DNA of 64,000 bases from Proteiniphilum sp. UBA5384 (GCF_002410825.1 NZ_DHOS01000010.1:231827-295826), one strand, 5' to 3'. Positions 55,265 through 64,000 are shown, numbered from the stretch's first letter. The notes: a model not told the origin generated them from the letters alone. Translations and numbers: made by a program.

Positions 55265-55984
55265 TTATTCCCCTTCCTCCATGTTGTGGAAGACATTCTG
55301 TACGTCTTCGTCCTCTTCAAATTTCTCCAATAATTTTTCTATTTGGACACGTTGTTCTTCGTTGAGTTCCTTGGTGTCGTTGGGGATGCGCTCAAATTCG
55401 GCCGAGTGGATTTCAAAACCGTTTCCCTCGAGATAACTTTGGATATCGGAATAAGATTTGAAATCACCATAGAGAAGTATATCCTCCTCGTCGGCCTCCA
55501 CCTCATCCACTCCATAGTCGATCAGTTCCAGCTCCAGGTCTTCCATTGAGATACCTTCTTTGGGAGCGATCTTGAACACGCATTTGTGGTCGAATAAAAA
55601 TTCCAGGCTGCCGGTAGTGCCTAATGAACCGCCATGTTTGTTGAAATAGCTCCGCACGTTTGCCACGGTACGGGTGGGATTGTCGGTCGCCGTTTCCACC
55701 ACGATGGCGATGCCATAAGGGCCGTATCCCTCATAAACCACTTCTTTGTAGTCGGAATGATCCTTGTCGGTCGCTTTTTTGATGGCGCGTTCCACGTTCT
55801 CTTTCGGCATGTTCTCCTTCTTCGCCTGTTGTATCAATACGCGCAGACGCGGATTGGTATCTGCTTCAGGACCACCCTCACGGACGGCAATCGTGATCTG
55901 TTTTCCTAATTTTGTGAATACGCGGGCCATATTGCCCCATCGTTTCAGTTTCGTTGCTTTTCTATATTCAAATGCTCTTCCCAT
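55265..55984 (-). CDS. YebC/PmpR-family DNA-binding protein
   Basis: This 239-residue protein starts MGRAFEYRKATKLKRW with the family's N-terminal basic helix and RVFTKLGKQITIAV. The central NPRLRVLIQQAKKENMPKENVERAIKKAT and VYEGYGPYGIAIVVETATDN blocks are diagnostic. YebC-type proteins act as transcription regulators and, in recent work, as helpers of translation through difficult proline-containing stretches. It lies 117 bp downstream of pheT in the same direction and may be co-transcribed with it. Confidence 0.93.
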   Translation of the reverse strand: MGRAFEYRKATKLKRWGNMARVFTKLGKQITIAVREGGPEADTNPRLRVLIQQAKKENMPKENVERAIKKATDKDHSDYKEVVYEGYGPYGIAIVVETATDNPTRTVANVRSYFNKHGGSLGTTGSLEFLFDHKCVFKIAPKEGISMEDLELELIDYGVDEVEADEEDILLYGDFKSYSDIQSYLEGNGFEIHSAEFERIPNDTKELNEEQRVQIEKLLEKFEEDEDVQNVFHNMEEGE

Positions 55985-56101
55985 ACTTGTGTATAATTTT
56001 GAATTAATAATTGTTTGAGAACCAAGATTATTTGGATTCCAATTTCATCAATCTCAATTCTCTCGTTTCCCGGTTTCCTCGTTCCCGGGGTCTCCCCGGC
56101 C

Positions 56102-58564
56102 TTACCTCAACTGTGTTCCCAGTTCGTTCTCCAGATTTTTCCGGATTCGTTGCATTACATTGTCGATTTGTTTGTCGTTCAACGTTTTTTCTTCATCCTG
56201 AAGTAGGAAATTAACGGCGTATGATTTTTTTCCTTCGGGCAGGTTTTTCCCTTCATATACGTCGAACAGAGATACTTGCTTTAGTATTTTCTTTTCTGAT
56301 TGGAGGGCAACCTGACGTATTTGTCGGAAGGTGACCTGTTTGTCTATCAAGAGTGCCAAATCACGACTTACCGCAGGGAATCTGGGTATCTCAGTAAAAT
56401 GAACTGATTGTTTTTCGACCTCTTTCATCAGCAGATCCCAATTCAACTCTGCGAAAAATACCTCTGTGTCGATATCGAACTTTTTACATATTGCCGGTGA
56501 AACGATTCCGAAGAAGCCGAGGGTGCACCGGTGTGTTTTGACGCTCATCCCGACGGAGAAAAATTCGTTCGGTTCTGTCTCAAACAAAACTTTATTTCCA
56601 TTGATTCCCATCCTTTTCAGGATATTTTCCACATGTGCTTTCAATTCGAATACGGAACTTTGTTCCTCTGCCGCAGACCAGTTCTTATGGGTACGCTTTC
56701 CGCATATCCATAGTCCGATATGGAACTCTTCGGAATAGGGCGCCAGGATTTTTTCTTCGCTCTTTTTGGTTGCATCGAAAAAGTAGCAGTTCCCAAATTC
56801 ATAGAACCGAAGATCTCCATGTTTACGATTGCGATTATAAGCAATACTTTCCAATCCTCCAAATAGTAATGTCTGCCGCATTACATTCAGGTCGTTACTC
56901 AGTGGATTGACCAGTGGCACGCAGTTTGAGGGTGGATAGTTTTGAAAATCCTCGTAGTATGCCTTCTTAGTAAGTGAGTTGTTCAATATCTCATAGAAAC
57001 CGTTCGCCGTAAGTTGTTCGGATATGAGTGTCTGCATTTTCTGCTTGCGGTCCGCCGGCATTTGAGAAGAGAGGTTCGCCTTCAATGCGTCGCTTATCTC
57101 CACATTATTATAACCATAGATCCGTAGGATTTCTTCAATCACATCCACATCACGGGTTACATCTACCCGATAGGTGGGGATACGAAGTGTGAGTTGATCA
57201 TCCGTTTCGTTTTCAACCTCAATCTCAAGGCTGTAAAGAATATGTTTGATTGTTTCTTTTGCTATCTCTTTTCCTATCAGCTTGTTGGTCTTGTTATAAG
57301 TCAGTTTGACTTGCGCTTTCTCGACAGGAACCGGATATATATCTCTTATTTCACCTTCTATCGTCCCGCCTGCCAGTTCTTTCACCAGCATAGCAGCCCT
57401 TTTCAATACATAAATGGTATTGGACGGATCGGCACCCCGTTCGAAGCGGAATGAAGAGTCGGTATTCAGCCCATGCCGGCGGGCAGTTTTTCGCACCCAT
57501 GTGGGATTGAAACAGGCTGATTCGAGGAATATATCAGTTGTTTTTTCGGTCACACCCGATTCCAATCCCCCGAACACACCGGCGATACACATTCCCTCTT
57601 CCGAGTTACAGATTATCAGGTCGTTTTCGCTTAGCTCACGTTCTTGTTCATCCAATGTGATGAATTTGGTCTTCTCGGGCATGGTACGGATGATTACCTC
57701 ACCTCCGGTGATTTTTGCCGCATCAAATGCATGCATCGGGTGCCCCGTTTCATGCAGTACGAAGTTGGTGATATCCACGATGTTGTTGATGGGACGAAGC
57801 CCGATAACCGACAATCTGTTCTTTAACCAGTCGGGGCTCTCTTTTATGGTTACATTGCGAATGGTCAGACCCGAATAACGAGGGCAGGCTTCTTTGTTCT
57901 CCACAATTACCTCGATACCTCCTTCACGGGTATCCACTGCGAACCCTTCCACTGATGGCTTAGTGAGTTTGTATGGCTTGCCTGCCTGTTCCAGCCATGC
58001 AGCCAAATCACGTGCCACGCCAAAGTGGGAGGCTGCATCTATGCGGTTGGGAGTGATATCTATTTCCAGTACATAGTCGCTCTGTACATTGTAGTATTTC
58101 TTGGCGGGTGTGCCTGTTTTGGCCTCTGCCGGCAGTACGATGATGCCTTCGTGTGAGGAGCCTATGCCGATCTCGTCTTCGGCGCAAATCATGCCGTGCG
58201 ATTCTTCACCACGGATCTTGGAACGTTTTATGGTGAACACCTCATCGCCCGAATATAATTTCGTGCCGATAGTGGCCACGACCACTTTTTGACCCGCTGC
58301 CACATTGGGGGCGCCGCAGACTATTTTAAGCGGCTCATTGCCGGTGCCGATATCCACGGTGGTCAGATGCAGATGGTCGGAATTGGGATGCGGAACACAG
58401 GTCAGCACTTCACCGATTACCAGGCCTTCCAATCCCCCTTTGATGGTTTGTATCTCTTCCACGCTTCCCGTTTCCAGTCCGATGGAGGTGAGCGCATCGG
58501 CCGTCTCCTGCGGCGACAGATCAAATTGAAGGTACTCTTTGAGCCAGTTGTACGAAATGTTCAT
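56102..58564 (-). CDS. pheT: Phenylalanyl-tRNA synthetase, beta subunit
   Basis: This 820-residue protein has all expected parts of a long-form PheT. These are the N-terminal MNISYNWLKEYL, the EMAP/OB tRNA-binding domain (about 40-150, GEVLTCVPHPNSDHLHLT), B3/B4 (about 210-390, editing domain), B5, and the catalytic-like core (LVNPLSNDLNVMRQTLL). The C-terminal FDX-ACB anticodon-binding domain is also present (about 725-820, FPAVSRDLALLID). It charges tRNA-Phe together with PheS, which is not adjacent here, as is common. The leader is about 120 nt from the candidate minus-strand promoter at 58694-58687. I see no obvious attenuator. Confidence 0.96.
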   Translation of the reverse strand: MNISYNWLKEYLQFDLSPQETADALTSIGLETGSVEEIQTIKGGLEGLVIGEVLTCVPHPNSDHLHLTTVDIGTGNEPLKIVCGAPNVAAGQKVVVATIGTKLYSGDEVFTIKRSKIRGEESHGMICAEDEIGIGSSHEGIIVLPAEAKTGTPAKKYYNVQSDYVLEIDITPNRIDAASHFGVARDLAAWLEQAGKPYKLTKPSVEGFAVDTREGGIEVIVENKEACPRYSGLTIRNVTIKESPDWLKNRLSVIGLRPINNIVDITNFVLHETGHPMHAFDAAKITGGEVIIRTMPEKTKFITLDEQERELSENDLIICNSEEGMCIAGVFGGLESGVTEKTTDIFLESACFNPTWVRKTARRHGLNTDSSFRFERGADPSNTIYVLKRAAMLVKELAGGTIEGEIRDIYPVPVEKAQVKLTYNKTNKLIGKEIAKETIKHILYSLEIEVENETDDQLTLRIPTYRVDVTRDVDVIEEILRIYGYNNVEISDALKANLSSQMPADRKQKMQTLISEQLTANGFYEILNNSLTKKAYYEDFQNYPPSNCVPLVNPLSNDLNVMRQTLLFGGLESIAYNRNRKHGDLRFYEFGNCYFFDATKKSEEKILAPYSEEFHIGLWICGKRTHKNWSAAEEQSSVFELKAHVENILKRMGINGNKVLFETEPNEFFSVGMSVKTHRCTLGFFGIVSPAICKKFDIDTEVFFAELNWDLLMKEVEKQSVHFTEIPRFPAVSRDLALLIDKQVTFRQIRQVALQSEKKILKQVSLFDVYEGKNLPEGKKSYAVNFLLQDEEKTLNDKQIDNVMQRIRKNLENELGTQLR

Positions 58565-58686
58565 ACGATTAATATTTAGACAAAAGAATCAAGATACAAG
58601 ACATTTTGACCATGCATTTGTCAGAGAGAACGTAGTCAAATACTTGAATCCTTGTATCCTGAAATCTGAAATTTTCAAATAAGGTT

Positions 58687-58694
58687 CAAAATTA
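58687..58694 (-). promoter_or_regulatory. Candidate -7 element for pheT
   Basis: On the minus strand this is TAATTTTG, 123 bp upstream of the pheT start and back-to-back with the plus-strand element at 58769. No strong -33 box is seen. Confidence 0.4.
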
Positions 58695-58768
58695 CAAAAA
58701 AAAGCGATAACTCTTCCAATGTTCAAAAATTTAGTACTTGTGTATTTCGGCTTTTCCACGGTTTTAGC

Positions 58769-58776
58769 TAATTTTG
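58769..58776 (+). promoter_or_regulatory. Candidate -7 element giving a nearly leaderless transcript
   Basis: TAATTTTG, with TTTCG 19 bp upstream (58745-58749), lies only 5 bp before the ATG at 58782. Transcription would start at or within a base or two of the start codon. Confidence 0.45.
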
Positions 58777-58781
58777 CCCCT

Positions 58782-59024
58782 ATGACGGACACACTCATAA
58801 TAACGCTTGTCAATCACCCGAATTTCGGCTATATGCTTCAACCTGTATCCGCCCCTTTATCGGGAAGATGCAGCGTGAATTGGCGGCTCTTATCCGGTAG
58901 GCCGGCACTCCTGTTTCATTACGGGTCGCATCGCTTTGCCATCGACAGGCCCTACAAAAAGGTGGCGGAGGTGGTGGAAGAAGAGGGCGTGCTCTCTGTC
59001 GGCCGGTTCGACCTTTATTCGTAA
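58782..59024 (+). CDS. Small hypothetical protein (80 residues), possibly a gene remnant
   Basis: The frame is open from 58719, but the promoter-like TAATTTTG at 58769 suggests the Met at 58782 (MTDTLIITLVNHPNFGYML). The first 20 residues recall the N-terminus of large Bacteroidetes SNF2-type helicases as I remember them, but the remaining 60 (YGSHRFAIDRPYKKVAEVV) do not clearly continue such a protein. It may be a remnant or an orphan. It converges on the NmrA-type gene, leaving 37 bp. No functional assignment is possible. Confidence 0.4.
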   Translation: MTDTLIITLVNHPNFGYMLQPVSAPLSGRCSVNWRLLSGRPALLFHYGSHRFAIDRPYKKVAEVVEEEGVLSVGRFDLYS

Positions 59025-59061
59025 AACTCTTTTGAATATTCCACTATTCCTGAGATATCTT

Positions 59062-59928
59062 TTAAAGCATTTTCAACACGCTTTCTAAATAATCATCAAA
59101 GGTCGTCGGAAGTTTAATTACCTTATCTTCAAATTCAAAATGAGATACATTGTCAATAACTGCTTGTGTCATATCCGACATATTCTGAGCTGTATTATGA
59201 GTAAAACCGACTGACATTAGAGTTTGTATTCTGTCTTCTATGGGAACAACTTGTACTGTTATTTCTTTATTCAATTTTTTCGAAAAGCTGTTTGCAATAT
59301 CATTTGTGCTATATTTTTCTCCACCTAACTCATAAATGGTTGTTTCATTGCTTTGTTTGTCGTTTAGAATACACTTCGTAATGAATTTTGCAACATCAAG
59401 AGGGGAATGCATTTCTACTTTCAAATCGGCCGGGAAAAAAGTAGGCAAAATTCCTGCATTTTTCATCAAATCCAAATATCCAAGCCAATTGCTGTAATAG
59501 TATGACGGTCGAACAAATATTTTTTCAATTTCCATATCGCTAAAAGATTGTTCTAACATCCGTGACATCAAAATATTTCCTGTGTTTTTTTCAATTTGAG
59601 CACCTCCGCAAGATAAACAAACAATCTTCTTTGCGCCCGCATTTTTTATCGCGGTTTTATAATTTTCTATGATTATTTTTGTTTCTTCTAATATCTCATT
59701 TGAATCAGGTCGCTCGGGGGTTAATAAGAAAATTGTCGATCCGCCTTTAAATGCTTCTATTACTTCTTCCTTGTTCAATAATTCCGTTTTCATGACTTCA
59801 ACGGATTTACTGAAAACAGGTGCTGATTTATGCACTATTGCTCGTACTCGTATGGGAAGCTGTTTTTGCTCTAATTCTCTCACAACATTTGAACCGATTT
59901 GTCCGCCTGCACCAACTATTATTATCAT
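59062..59928 (-). CDS. NmrA-type NAD(P)-binding Rossmann protein
   Basis: This 288-residue protein has the dinucleotide motif GAGGQIGSNV at its N-terminus, then TIFLLTPERPD, KIVCLSCGGAQ, VRPSYYYSNWLGY and a LGGEKYSTNDIA block. These mark atypical short-chain dehydrogenase/NmrA-like proteins (for example quinone-oxidoreductase-2- or azoreductase-annotated members). The catalytic Tyr-Lys pair of classical SDRs is not seen, so it may be a redox sensor or a reductase. The gene is visibly AT-rich with Lys/Ile/Asn-rich codon choice, unlike pheT and the helicase next to it, which hints at recent acquisition. It is monocistronic on the minus strand. Confidence 0.8.
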   Translation of the reverse strand: MIIIVGAGGQIGSNVVRELEQKQLPIRVRAIVHKSAPVFSKSVEVMKTELLNKEEVIEAFKGGSTIFLLTPERPDSNEILEETKIIIENYKTAIKNAGAKKIVCLSCGGAQIEKNTGNILMSRMLEQSFSDMEIEKIFVRPSYYYSNWLGYLDLMKNAGILPTFFPADLKVEMHSPLDVAKFITKCILNDKQSNETTIYELGGEKYSTNDIANSFSKKLNKEITVQVVPIEDRIQTLMSVGFTHNTAQNMSDMTQAVIDNVSHFEFEDKVIKLPTTFDDYLESVLKML

Positions 59929-59995
59929 ATATTTCTTGTTTTAATGTTTCTACTTTATATTTTCGCAAACGTTTTGGGGCTTGGTTTAATTACAA

Positions 59996-60003
59996 CAAAG
60001 ATA
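59996..60003 (-). promoter_or_regulatory. Candidate -7 element for the NmrA-type gene
   Basis: On the minus strand this reads TATCTTTG (TAnnTTTG), 68 bp upstream of the start codon at 59928. No clear -33 element is seen. Confidence 0.4.
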
Positions 60004-60135
60004 GACTAAAATCATTTGTCATACTGTCGTTGTGCTAAAATATTGCTACACAAAATCAGAAGCTCGTTCGAGCCGCTTGACGCAAAACCCTTCAAAGAAC
60101 ATTCTCAACTCCTCTTTTTTGTGTTTTTCCAAATT

Positions 60136-60261
60136 ATGAAATATAATTCCTTGAACAGTAAATATATAGATTTTTCAGATAGAAAATATCATTTGGAGCC
60201 GGGTGAATATAACGGCAAGCCGCAACTCCTCGTAGAGGAAATGAAGCAGTTGTTGGAGTAG
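60136..60261 (+). CDS. Possible 41-residue ORF or gene fragment
   Basis: The ATG at 60136 opens a frame ending at 60261 (MKYNSLNSKYIDF ... EEMKQLLE). The C-terminal part is hydrophilic and gene-like, while the frame upstream is phenylalanine/leucine-rich and looks non-coding. It lies in the 530-bp gap between the NmrA-type and helicase genes. It may be the tail of a lost gene. A small palindrome GCTCG-TT-CGAGC lies at 60062-60073. Nothing else is clear in this gap apart from promoters. Confidence 0.25.
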   Translation: MKYNSLNSKYIDFSDRKYHLEPGEYNGKPQLLVEEMKQLLE

Positions 60262-60400
60262 CCTGGTAAGTGGGTAAAAATATATAGATACCGCCGACAA
60301 AATGAAGCGATACTACTGAATAATTGGATGAATCGCAGACTTTATACATCCGCATGAAAAATTGAGCTCCTTTATATTTCCGAGTCTCCGTTGTTTTACT

Positions 60401-60408
60401 TAATTTTG
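60401..60408 (+). promoter_or_regulatory. Candidate -7 element for the helicase gene
   Basis: TAATTTTG followed by CC, with TTTCCG about 19 bp upstream (near 60377-60382) as a weak -33 box. It lies 50 bp ahead of the ATG at 60458. Confidence 0.45.
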
Positions 60409-60457
60409 CCTTACACTCAAATAATTGGCCCTTGAGGATGTCATATATTGTGATAAG

Positions 60458-62908
60458 ATGGACAACAATCAATTAGCGTTTGAATTTGCACTGCATACCA
60501 ATCGGAACCTGTTTATTACCGGAAAGGCAGGAACAGGGAAGACCACTTTCCTGCGCCGTCTGAAAGAGATTTCCGGAAAGCAGGTGGCGGTGGTGGCGCC
60601 TACGGGTGTGGCGGCGATCAACGCGGGAGGGACTACCATCCATTCTTTTTTTCAACTGCCCCTTTCTCCATTCGTTCCCACCCCGGAGGGAAGGAAGCAA
60701 CTTATCAGCCAGACAAGGATGCGGGGGCACCGGCGACGTGTATTGCAGGAGCTGGAGTTGCTGGTAATCGATGAAATAAGTATGGTGCGGGCCGATTTGC
60801 TGGATGCAATCGACGCCAGTCTGCGTTATTTCCGCTATCGGGGAGATCAACTTTTCGGCGGGGTGCAGGTGGTTTTTATCGGCGACATGTTCCAACTTTC
60901 ACCGGTCGCGAAGGAGGAGGAGTGGCGTTTACTGTCGGAATATTATCAAAGTCCCTATTTTTTCCATAGCCGGGCAGTGATGCAGGATGCACCGGTATAT
61001 ATTGAATTTGAGAAAATCTACCGCCAGACGAACGACGATTTTATCAGGGTATTGAATGAGATCAGGAGCGATTCTCTTTCACCTGAAAGCTTCCGGATGC
61101 TTGAAAAACGCTATGATCCGTTGTTTACACCTGGAGATGAGGATGATTTCATCCTCCTTACCACGCATAATTACAAGGCCGATCAGGTCAATTCTCGGGA
61201 GTTGGAGCGTCTGAAAGGCAAAGCCGAGGTATTTGTCGCCAAAATAGAGGGTGACTATCCCGAGAGGAATTATCCTACTGAGTCTGTTTTGGCATTGAAA
61301 CCGGATGCAAAGGTGATGTTCCTGCGAAATGATACCGAAGCAGCTCGTTATTATAACGGTAAAACGGGAGTGGTTGATAAGATTGATGGAGAGCACATTA
61401 TTGTACGCTGCGAAGGGGATGAATATATTGAGGTGGAACGTGTGGTATGGGAGAATGTCGGTTATTCGGCGAATCCCGATACAAAACAGATAGAAGAGAA
61501 TATACTGGGGCGTTTTACGCAGTATCCATTGCGACTGGCATGGGCTATCACTATCCATAAAAGTCAGGGTCTTACTTTTGATAAAGTGGTGATTGATGCC
61601 GGACAAGCTTTTGCGCCGGGACAGGTATACGTGGCATTGAGCCGTTGCCGCTCGTTGGAAGGGATCGTGCTACAGAGTAAAATCCATCCGGATAGCATTC
61701 GTAATGATCGTCAGATTATTGAGCATGAGAAAAACAAACTGGCAATCGAGGCATTGGAAAGTCAGTTGGAAAGGTCACGTAAAGCTTATCGTTCGTATCT
61801 TTTGTTGTCGATTTTTGATTTTGGAGGTATCTTGTCGAAAATAAGGCGTTTGTCGTTGAAAATTACGGAATGGGGTAAGTCCTTCAATGACGAAACAGTC
61901 TCCTATTTAAAAAAAATTCAACAACAGCTGGAGGAGCTGGAGCGGGTGGCAGTCAAATTTCAAGTACAGCTGAATTCTATCATTTGCCGCGATCCGGTAG
62001 ATGAAGAGCGTTTAGGTTGTCGTTTAGATGCTGCGACCACTTTTTTCGTGGAAAAGATAGACCGGTTGGTGGACGAGCTACGACAATCACCCGCTTCGAC
62101 CGATAGCCGCGCACATGCCGCTGAGTATAACGAAGATATTCAGGATGTCTTTTCTGACTTGACCCTGAAAAAATATTTGCTTGGTGAATTAAAAAATGAC
62201 GCTACCGTCGAAGCCTATTTCAAAGCGAAAAACAGCTTCAGGGTTCCATCCTTCAGCGTCAATACTTATGCAACGGATTCCTCCACGAAATCCGACCTGT
62301 CGCATCCGGGATTATACCGGTTGTTGATGGAGGAGCGAAACAATATCTGTGGTCCCCGTGACTTGCCGATTTATTTGGTTGCCGGCAGTAAAACACTTTA
62401 TGAAATGGCGGAATACCTACCCCAAAATAAAAAGGAGTTGCTTCAAATTACTGGATTCGGCCCTGCCAAAGTGGAAAAATACGGAGAAACTTTCTTATCG
62501 ATTATTCAGGCGTATTGTGAAAGAAGAGGATTGCAATCCTGTATGCCGGAAAGGAGTGCATCGAAGAGAAAAAAGAAAGAACAGAAAGAGAAAAAAGAGA
62601 AGAGGCAGAAGGGAGACAGCCGGCGTTTGAGTTTAGAGATGTTCCGCTCGGGAAAGACGGTCGAAGAGATAGCCGACGAGCGGGGGTTGGCGGTATCGAC
62701 CATCGGCACGCACCTGGCAAAATATGTGGAGACGGGTGAGTTGATTATTACCGATTTTATCCCGCGGGAGCGACTGCGTCTCGCCGAAGAGAAACTTATG
62801 GCCGCTTCACCCGATGACCCGGTGTACTACACGTTGCAGGCTGATTTCTCAAACACCGAAATCATGATGATCGTGGCACATAAAAGGGGTGGAGACTCAT
62901 ATCAATAA
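60458..62908 (+). CDS. Pif1/RecD-like superfamily 1 helicase with HRDC and C-terminal helix-turn-helix domains
   Basis: I use the ATG at 60458 (MDNNQLAFEFAL) rather than a TTG at 60425, giving 816 residues. Walker A is FITGKAGTGKTT (about 20-31), Walker B is VIDEISMV, motif III is FIGDMFQLSPV, and later motifs include TIHKSQGLTFD and YVALSRCRS. These mark a Pif1-type 5'-3' DNA helicase. A coiled-coil middle part follows, then an HRDC domain (about 615-690, LYRLLMEERNNI, LLQITGFGPAKVEKYG), a Lys-rich linker and a RecQ-like helix-turn-helix (FRSGKTVEEIADERGLAVSTIGTHL). It would act on DNA repair or replication intermediates. It converges on pgk. Confidence 0.88.
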   Translation: MDNNQLAFEFALHTNRNLFITGKAGTGKTTFLRRLKEISGKQVAVVAPTGVAAINAGGTTIHSFFQLPLSPFVPTPEGRKQLISQTRMRGHRRRVLQELELLVIDEISMVRADLLDAIDASLRYFRYRGDQLFGGVQVVFIGDMFQLSPVAKEEEWRLLSEYYQSPYFFHSRAVMQDAPVYIEFEKIYRQTNDDFIRVLNEIRSDSLSPESFRMLEKRYDPLFTPGDEDDFILLTTHNYKADQVNSRELERLKGKAEVFVAKIEGDYPERNYPTESVLALKPDAKVMFLRNDTEAARYYNGKTGVVDKIDGEHIIVRCEGDEYIEVERVVWENVGYSANPDTKQIEENILGRFTQYPLRLAWAITIHKSQGLTFDKVVIDAGQAFAPGQVYVALSRCRSLEGIVLQSKIHPDSIRNDRQIIEHEKNKLAIEALESQLERSRKAYRSYLLLSIFDFGGILSKIRRLSLKITEWGKSFNDETVSYLKKIQQQLEELERVAVKFQVQLNSIICRDPVDEERLGCRLDAATTFFVEKIDRLVDELRQSPASTDSRAHAAEYNEDIQDVFSDLTLKKYLLGELKNDATVEAYFKAKNSFRVPSFSVNTYATDSSTKSDLSHPGLYRLLMEERNNICGPRDLPIYLVAGSKTLYEMAEYLPQNKKELLQITGFGPAKVEKYGETFLSIIQAYCERRGLQSCMPERSASKRKKKEQKEKKEKRQKGDSRRLSLEMFRSGKTVEEIADERGLAVSTIGTHLAKYVETGELIITDFIPRERLRLAEEKLMAASPDDPVYYTLQADFSNTEIMMIVAHKRGGDSYQ

Positions 62909-62991
62909 GTTCCACCCCTGAGTTAGATTGACTTTTTAGAACCAAGACTGGTTACTTTACCTGAAAGCTATGTTTTAGCTTTATCTGTTTA

Positions 62992-64000
62992 TTAGTATCC
63001 GCGGATTGCTTTGATTCCCGGAAGCACTTTGCCTTCGATCATTTCAAGCAGGGCACCGCCACCGGTAGAAACATACGATACTTCATCGGCCTGGCCAAAT
63101 TTATTGACACAAGCAACTGAATCTCCACCACCTACCAGTGAGAAAGCACCTTTTTTGGTAGCAGCTACAATGGCATCGGATACAGCACGGGATCCTTTAT
63201 CGAAGTTGTCGAATTCAAATACGCCGACCGGTCCGTTCCACAGAATGGTCTTTGAGTTTTTAATTACATCGGCAAAAGCTTTTTCCGAATCCGGACCTAT
63301 ATCGAGTCCTTCCCATCCGTCAGGAATTTCATTTACAGAGGCAAAGTCGGTCTTGGCATCATTGCTGAAACTGTCTGCAATTTTTGCATCGGTGGCCAGC
63401 ACTAAGTTCACACCTTTCTGTTTTGCCAGTTCCACCAGTTCTTTCGCCAGGTCGAGTTTATCATCTTCTACAATAGAATCTCCGATTTTTCCCCCGAATG
63501 CTTTGGCAAAGGTGTAGGTCATACCTCCTGCAAGGATCAGATTATCTACTTTGTCTAACAGGTTTTGGATGATTTCTATTTTGGTAGATACCTTTGAACC
63601 ACCCATAATTGCTGTGAAAGGACGTTGCGTTTCATTCATCACTTTCTCCACGGCGGTAATCTCGTTTTGCAACAGGTATCCAAACAGTTTGTGGTCGGTA
63701 TCGAAATGGTCCGCAATCAGCGCTGTGGAAGCGTGGGCACGATGGGCAGTACCGAAAGCGTCATTTACATATACATCGGCATACGAAGCCAATTTCTTGG
63801 TGAATGCTTTCTGTGACTCTTTCACCTCTTTCTTTGCTTTGGCAATCTCTTCCTCGGTGGCGTCTGCAGCCGGACGGGGTTTGCCTTCTTCTTCAGCGTA
63901 AAAGCGGAGGTTCTCGAGTAGTAATGCTTCGCCGGGACGCAATGCGGCAGCTTTGGCTTCTGCTTCTCCACCTACGCAGTCGTTGGCGAACTGCACATCC
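62992..64000 (-). CDS. pgk: Phosphoglycerate kinase, N-terminus cut by window edge
   Basis: About 336 residues are visible, running to the right window edge; full PGKs have about 395-420, so roughly the first 80 are missing. Diagnostic blocks are LRPGEALLLENLRFYAEEEGK, YVNDAFGTAHRAHAST, AIMGGSKVSTKIEII, LILAGGMTYTFAKA, KTILWNGPVGVFEF, and the C-terminal nucleotide site LVGGGDSVACVNKFG with STGGGALLEMIEGK. It catalyses the reversible transfer of phosphate from 1,3-bisphosphoglycerate to ADP in glycolysis. All visible residues look intact. In the 83 bp after its stop there are two short hairpins but no convincing terminator. Confidence 0.97.
   Translation of the reverse strand, partial: DVQFANDCVGGEAEAKAAALRPGEALLLENLRFYAEEEGKPRPAADATEEEIAKAKKEVKESQKAFTKKLASYADVYVNDAFGTAHRAHASTALIADHFDTDHKLFGYLLQNEITAVEKVMNETQRPFTAIMGGSKVSTKIEIIQNLLDKVDNLILAGGMTYTFAKAFGGKIGDSIVEDDKLDLAKELVELAKQKGVNLVLATDAKIADSFSNDAKTDFASVNEIPDGWEGLDIGPDSEKAFADVIKNSKTILWNGPVGVFEFDNFDKGSRAVSDAIVAATKKGAFSLVGGGDSVACVNKFGQADEVSYVSTGGGALLEMIEGKVLPGIKAIRGY

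Noticed and set aside
56000..58700. Phe-rich leader peptide or attenuator upstream of pheT
   Set aside because: The 120-nt leader has no short Phe-rich ORF followed by competing hairpins.
62909..62991. Terminator between the helicase gene and pgk
   Set aside because: Two short hairpins (AACC/GGTT and AAAGCT/AGCTTT) are present but neither is followed by a proper T tract.
1..64000. CRISPR arrays, insertion sequences, prophage or integrase genes
   Set aside because: No regularly spaced repeats, transposase or integrase motifs were seen on either strand.

Overview
The window comes from a Bacteroidales bacterium, most like the Dysgonomonadaceae/Porphyromonadaceae branch (inference). The evidence is SusC/SusD pairs with a FecR/ECF regulatory couple, Mfa/Fim-type fimbriae, DUF3575/DUF3868/DUF1573/DUF4876/DUF6850 families, many lipoproteins, start sites without strong Shine-Dalgarno sequences, and repeated TAnnTTTG elements (the Bacteroidetes -7 promoter consensus).

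Layout. (1) 1-5461, minus strand: a fimbrial operon read leftwards (DUF3575, DUF3868, major fimbrillin, Mfa2/FimB anchor, a second fimbrillin-like subunit cut by the left edge). Upstream lies a membrane-bound TPR/LuxR-type regulator (5892-7352). A two-copy direct repeat with an 11-bp period precedes both the fimbrial operon and the regulator. (2) 7353-8072: a 720-bp gap holding several strong inverted repeats, possibly a structured RNA. (3) 8073-11066: a large PEP/pyruvate-binding protein with receiver-like domains. (4) 11210-25349: a polysaccharide-utilisation-type locus (ECF sigma, FecR anti-sigma, SusC with an STN domain, SusD, DUF1735-like/discoidin-like lipoprotein, six-hairpin glycosidase, metallo-beta-lactamase-fold lipoprotein, GH36 alpha-galactosidase), followed by an acidic surface lipoprotein. 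(5) 26408-32368, minus strand: a compact clade II-type nitrous oxide reductase operon (nosZ, NosL fused to a membrane domain, nosD, nosF, nosY), led by a 45-residue lipoprotein that is too short for usual ORF cut-offs. (6) 32592-40291: a giant alpha-2-macroglobulin-like protein, a DUF1573 protein and the MeaB GTPase. (7) 40835-53275: six co-directional genes with three paralogous gingipain-like (C25/clan CD-type) cysteine proteases carrying HEAT-like C-termini. They surround a TonB-dependent receptor, a DUF4876 lipoprotein and a DUF6850 outer-membrane protein. (8) 53603-64000: a decayed outer-membrane receptor, an atypical tRNA-Glu(CTC), and housekeeping genes (yebC, pheT, Pif1-like helicase, pgk) with an AT-rich NmrA-type gene among them.

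How they may work together. The PUL genes would sense, bind, import and cleave a galactose-containing glycan. The nos operon reduces N2O to N2 as a respiratory electron sink. The protease/TonB locus looks like a protein-, peptide- or cofactor-scavenging system of the cell envelope, with a macroglobulin-like protein nearby. This locus is the best candidate for an undescribed system here. All family calls are from reading the translated sequence; no database search was run.
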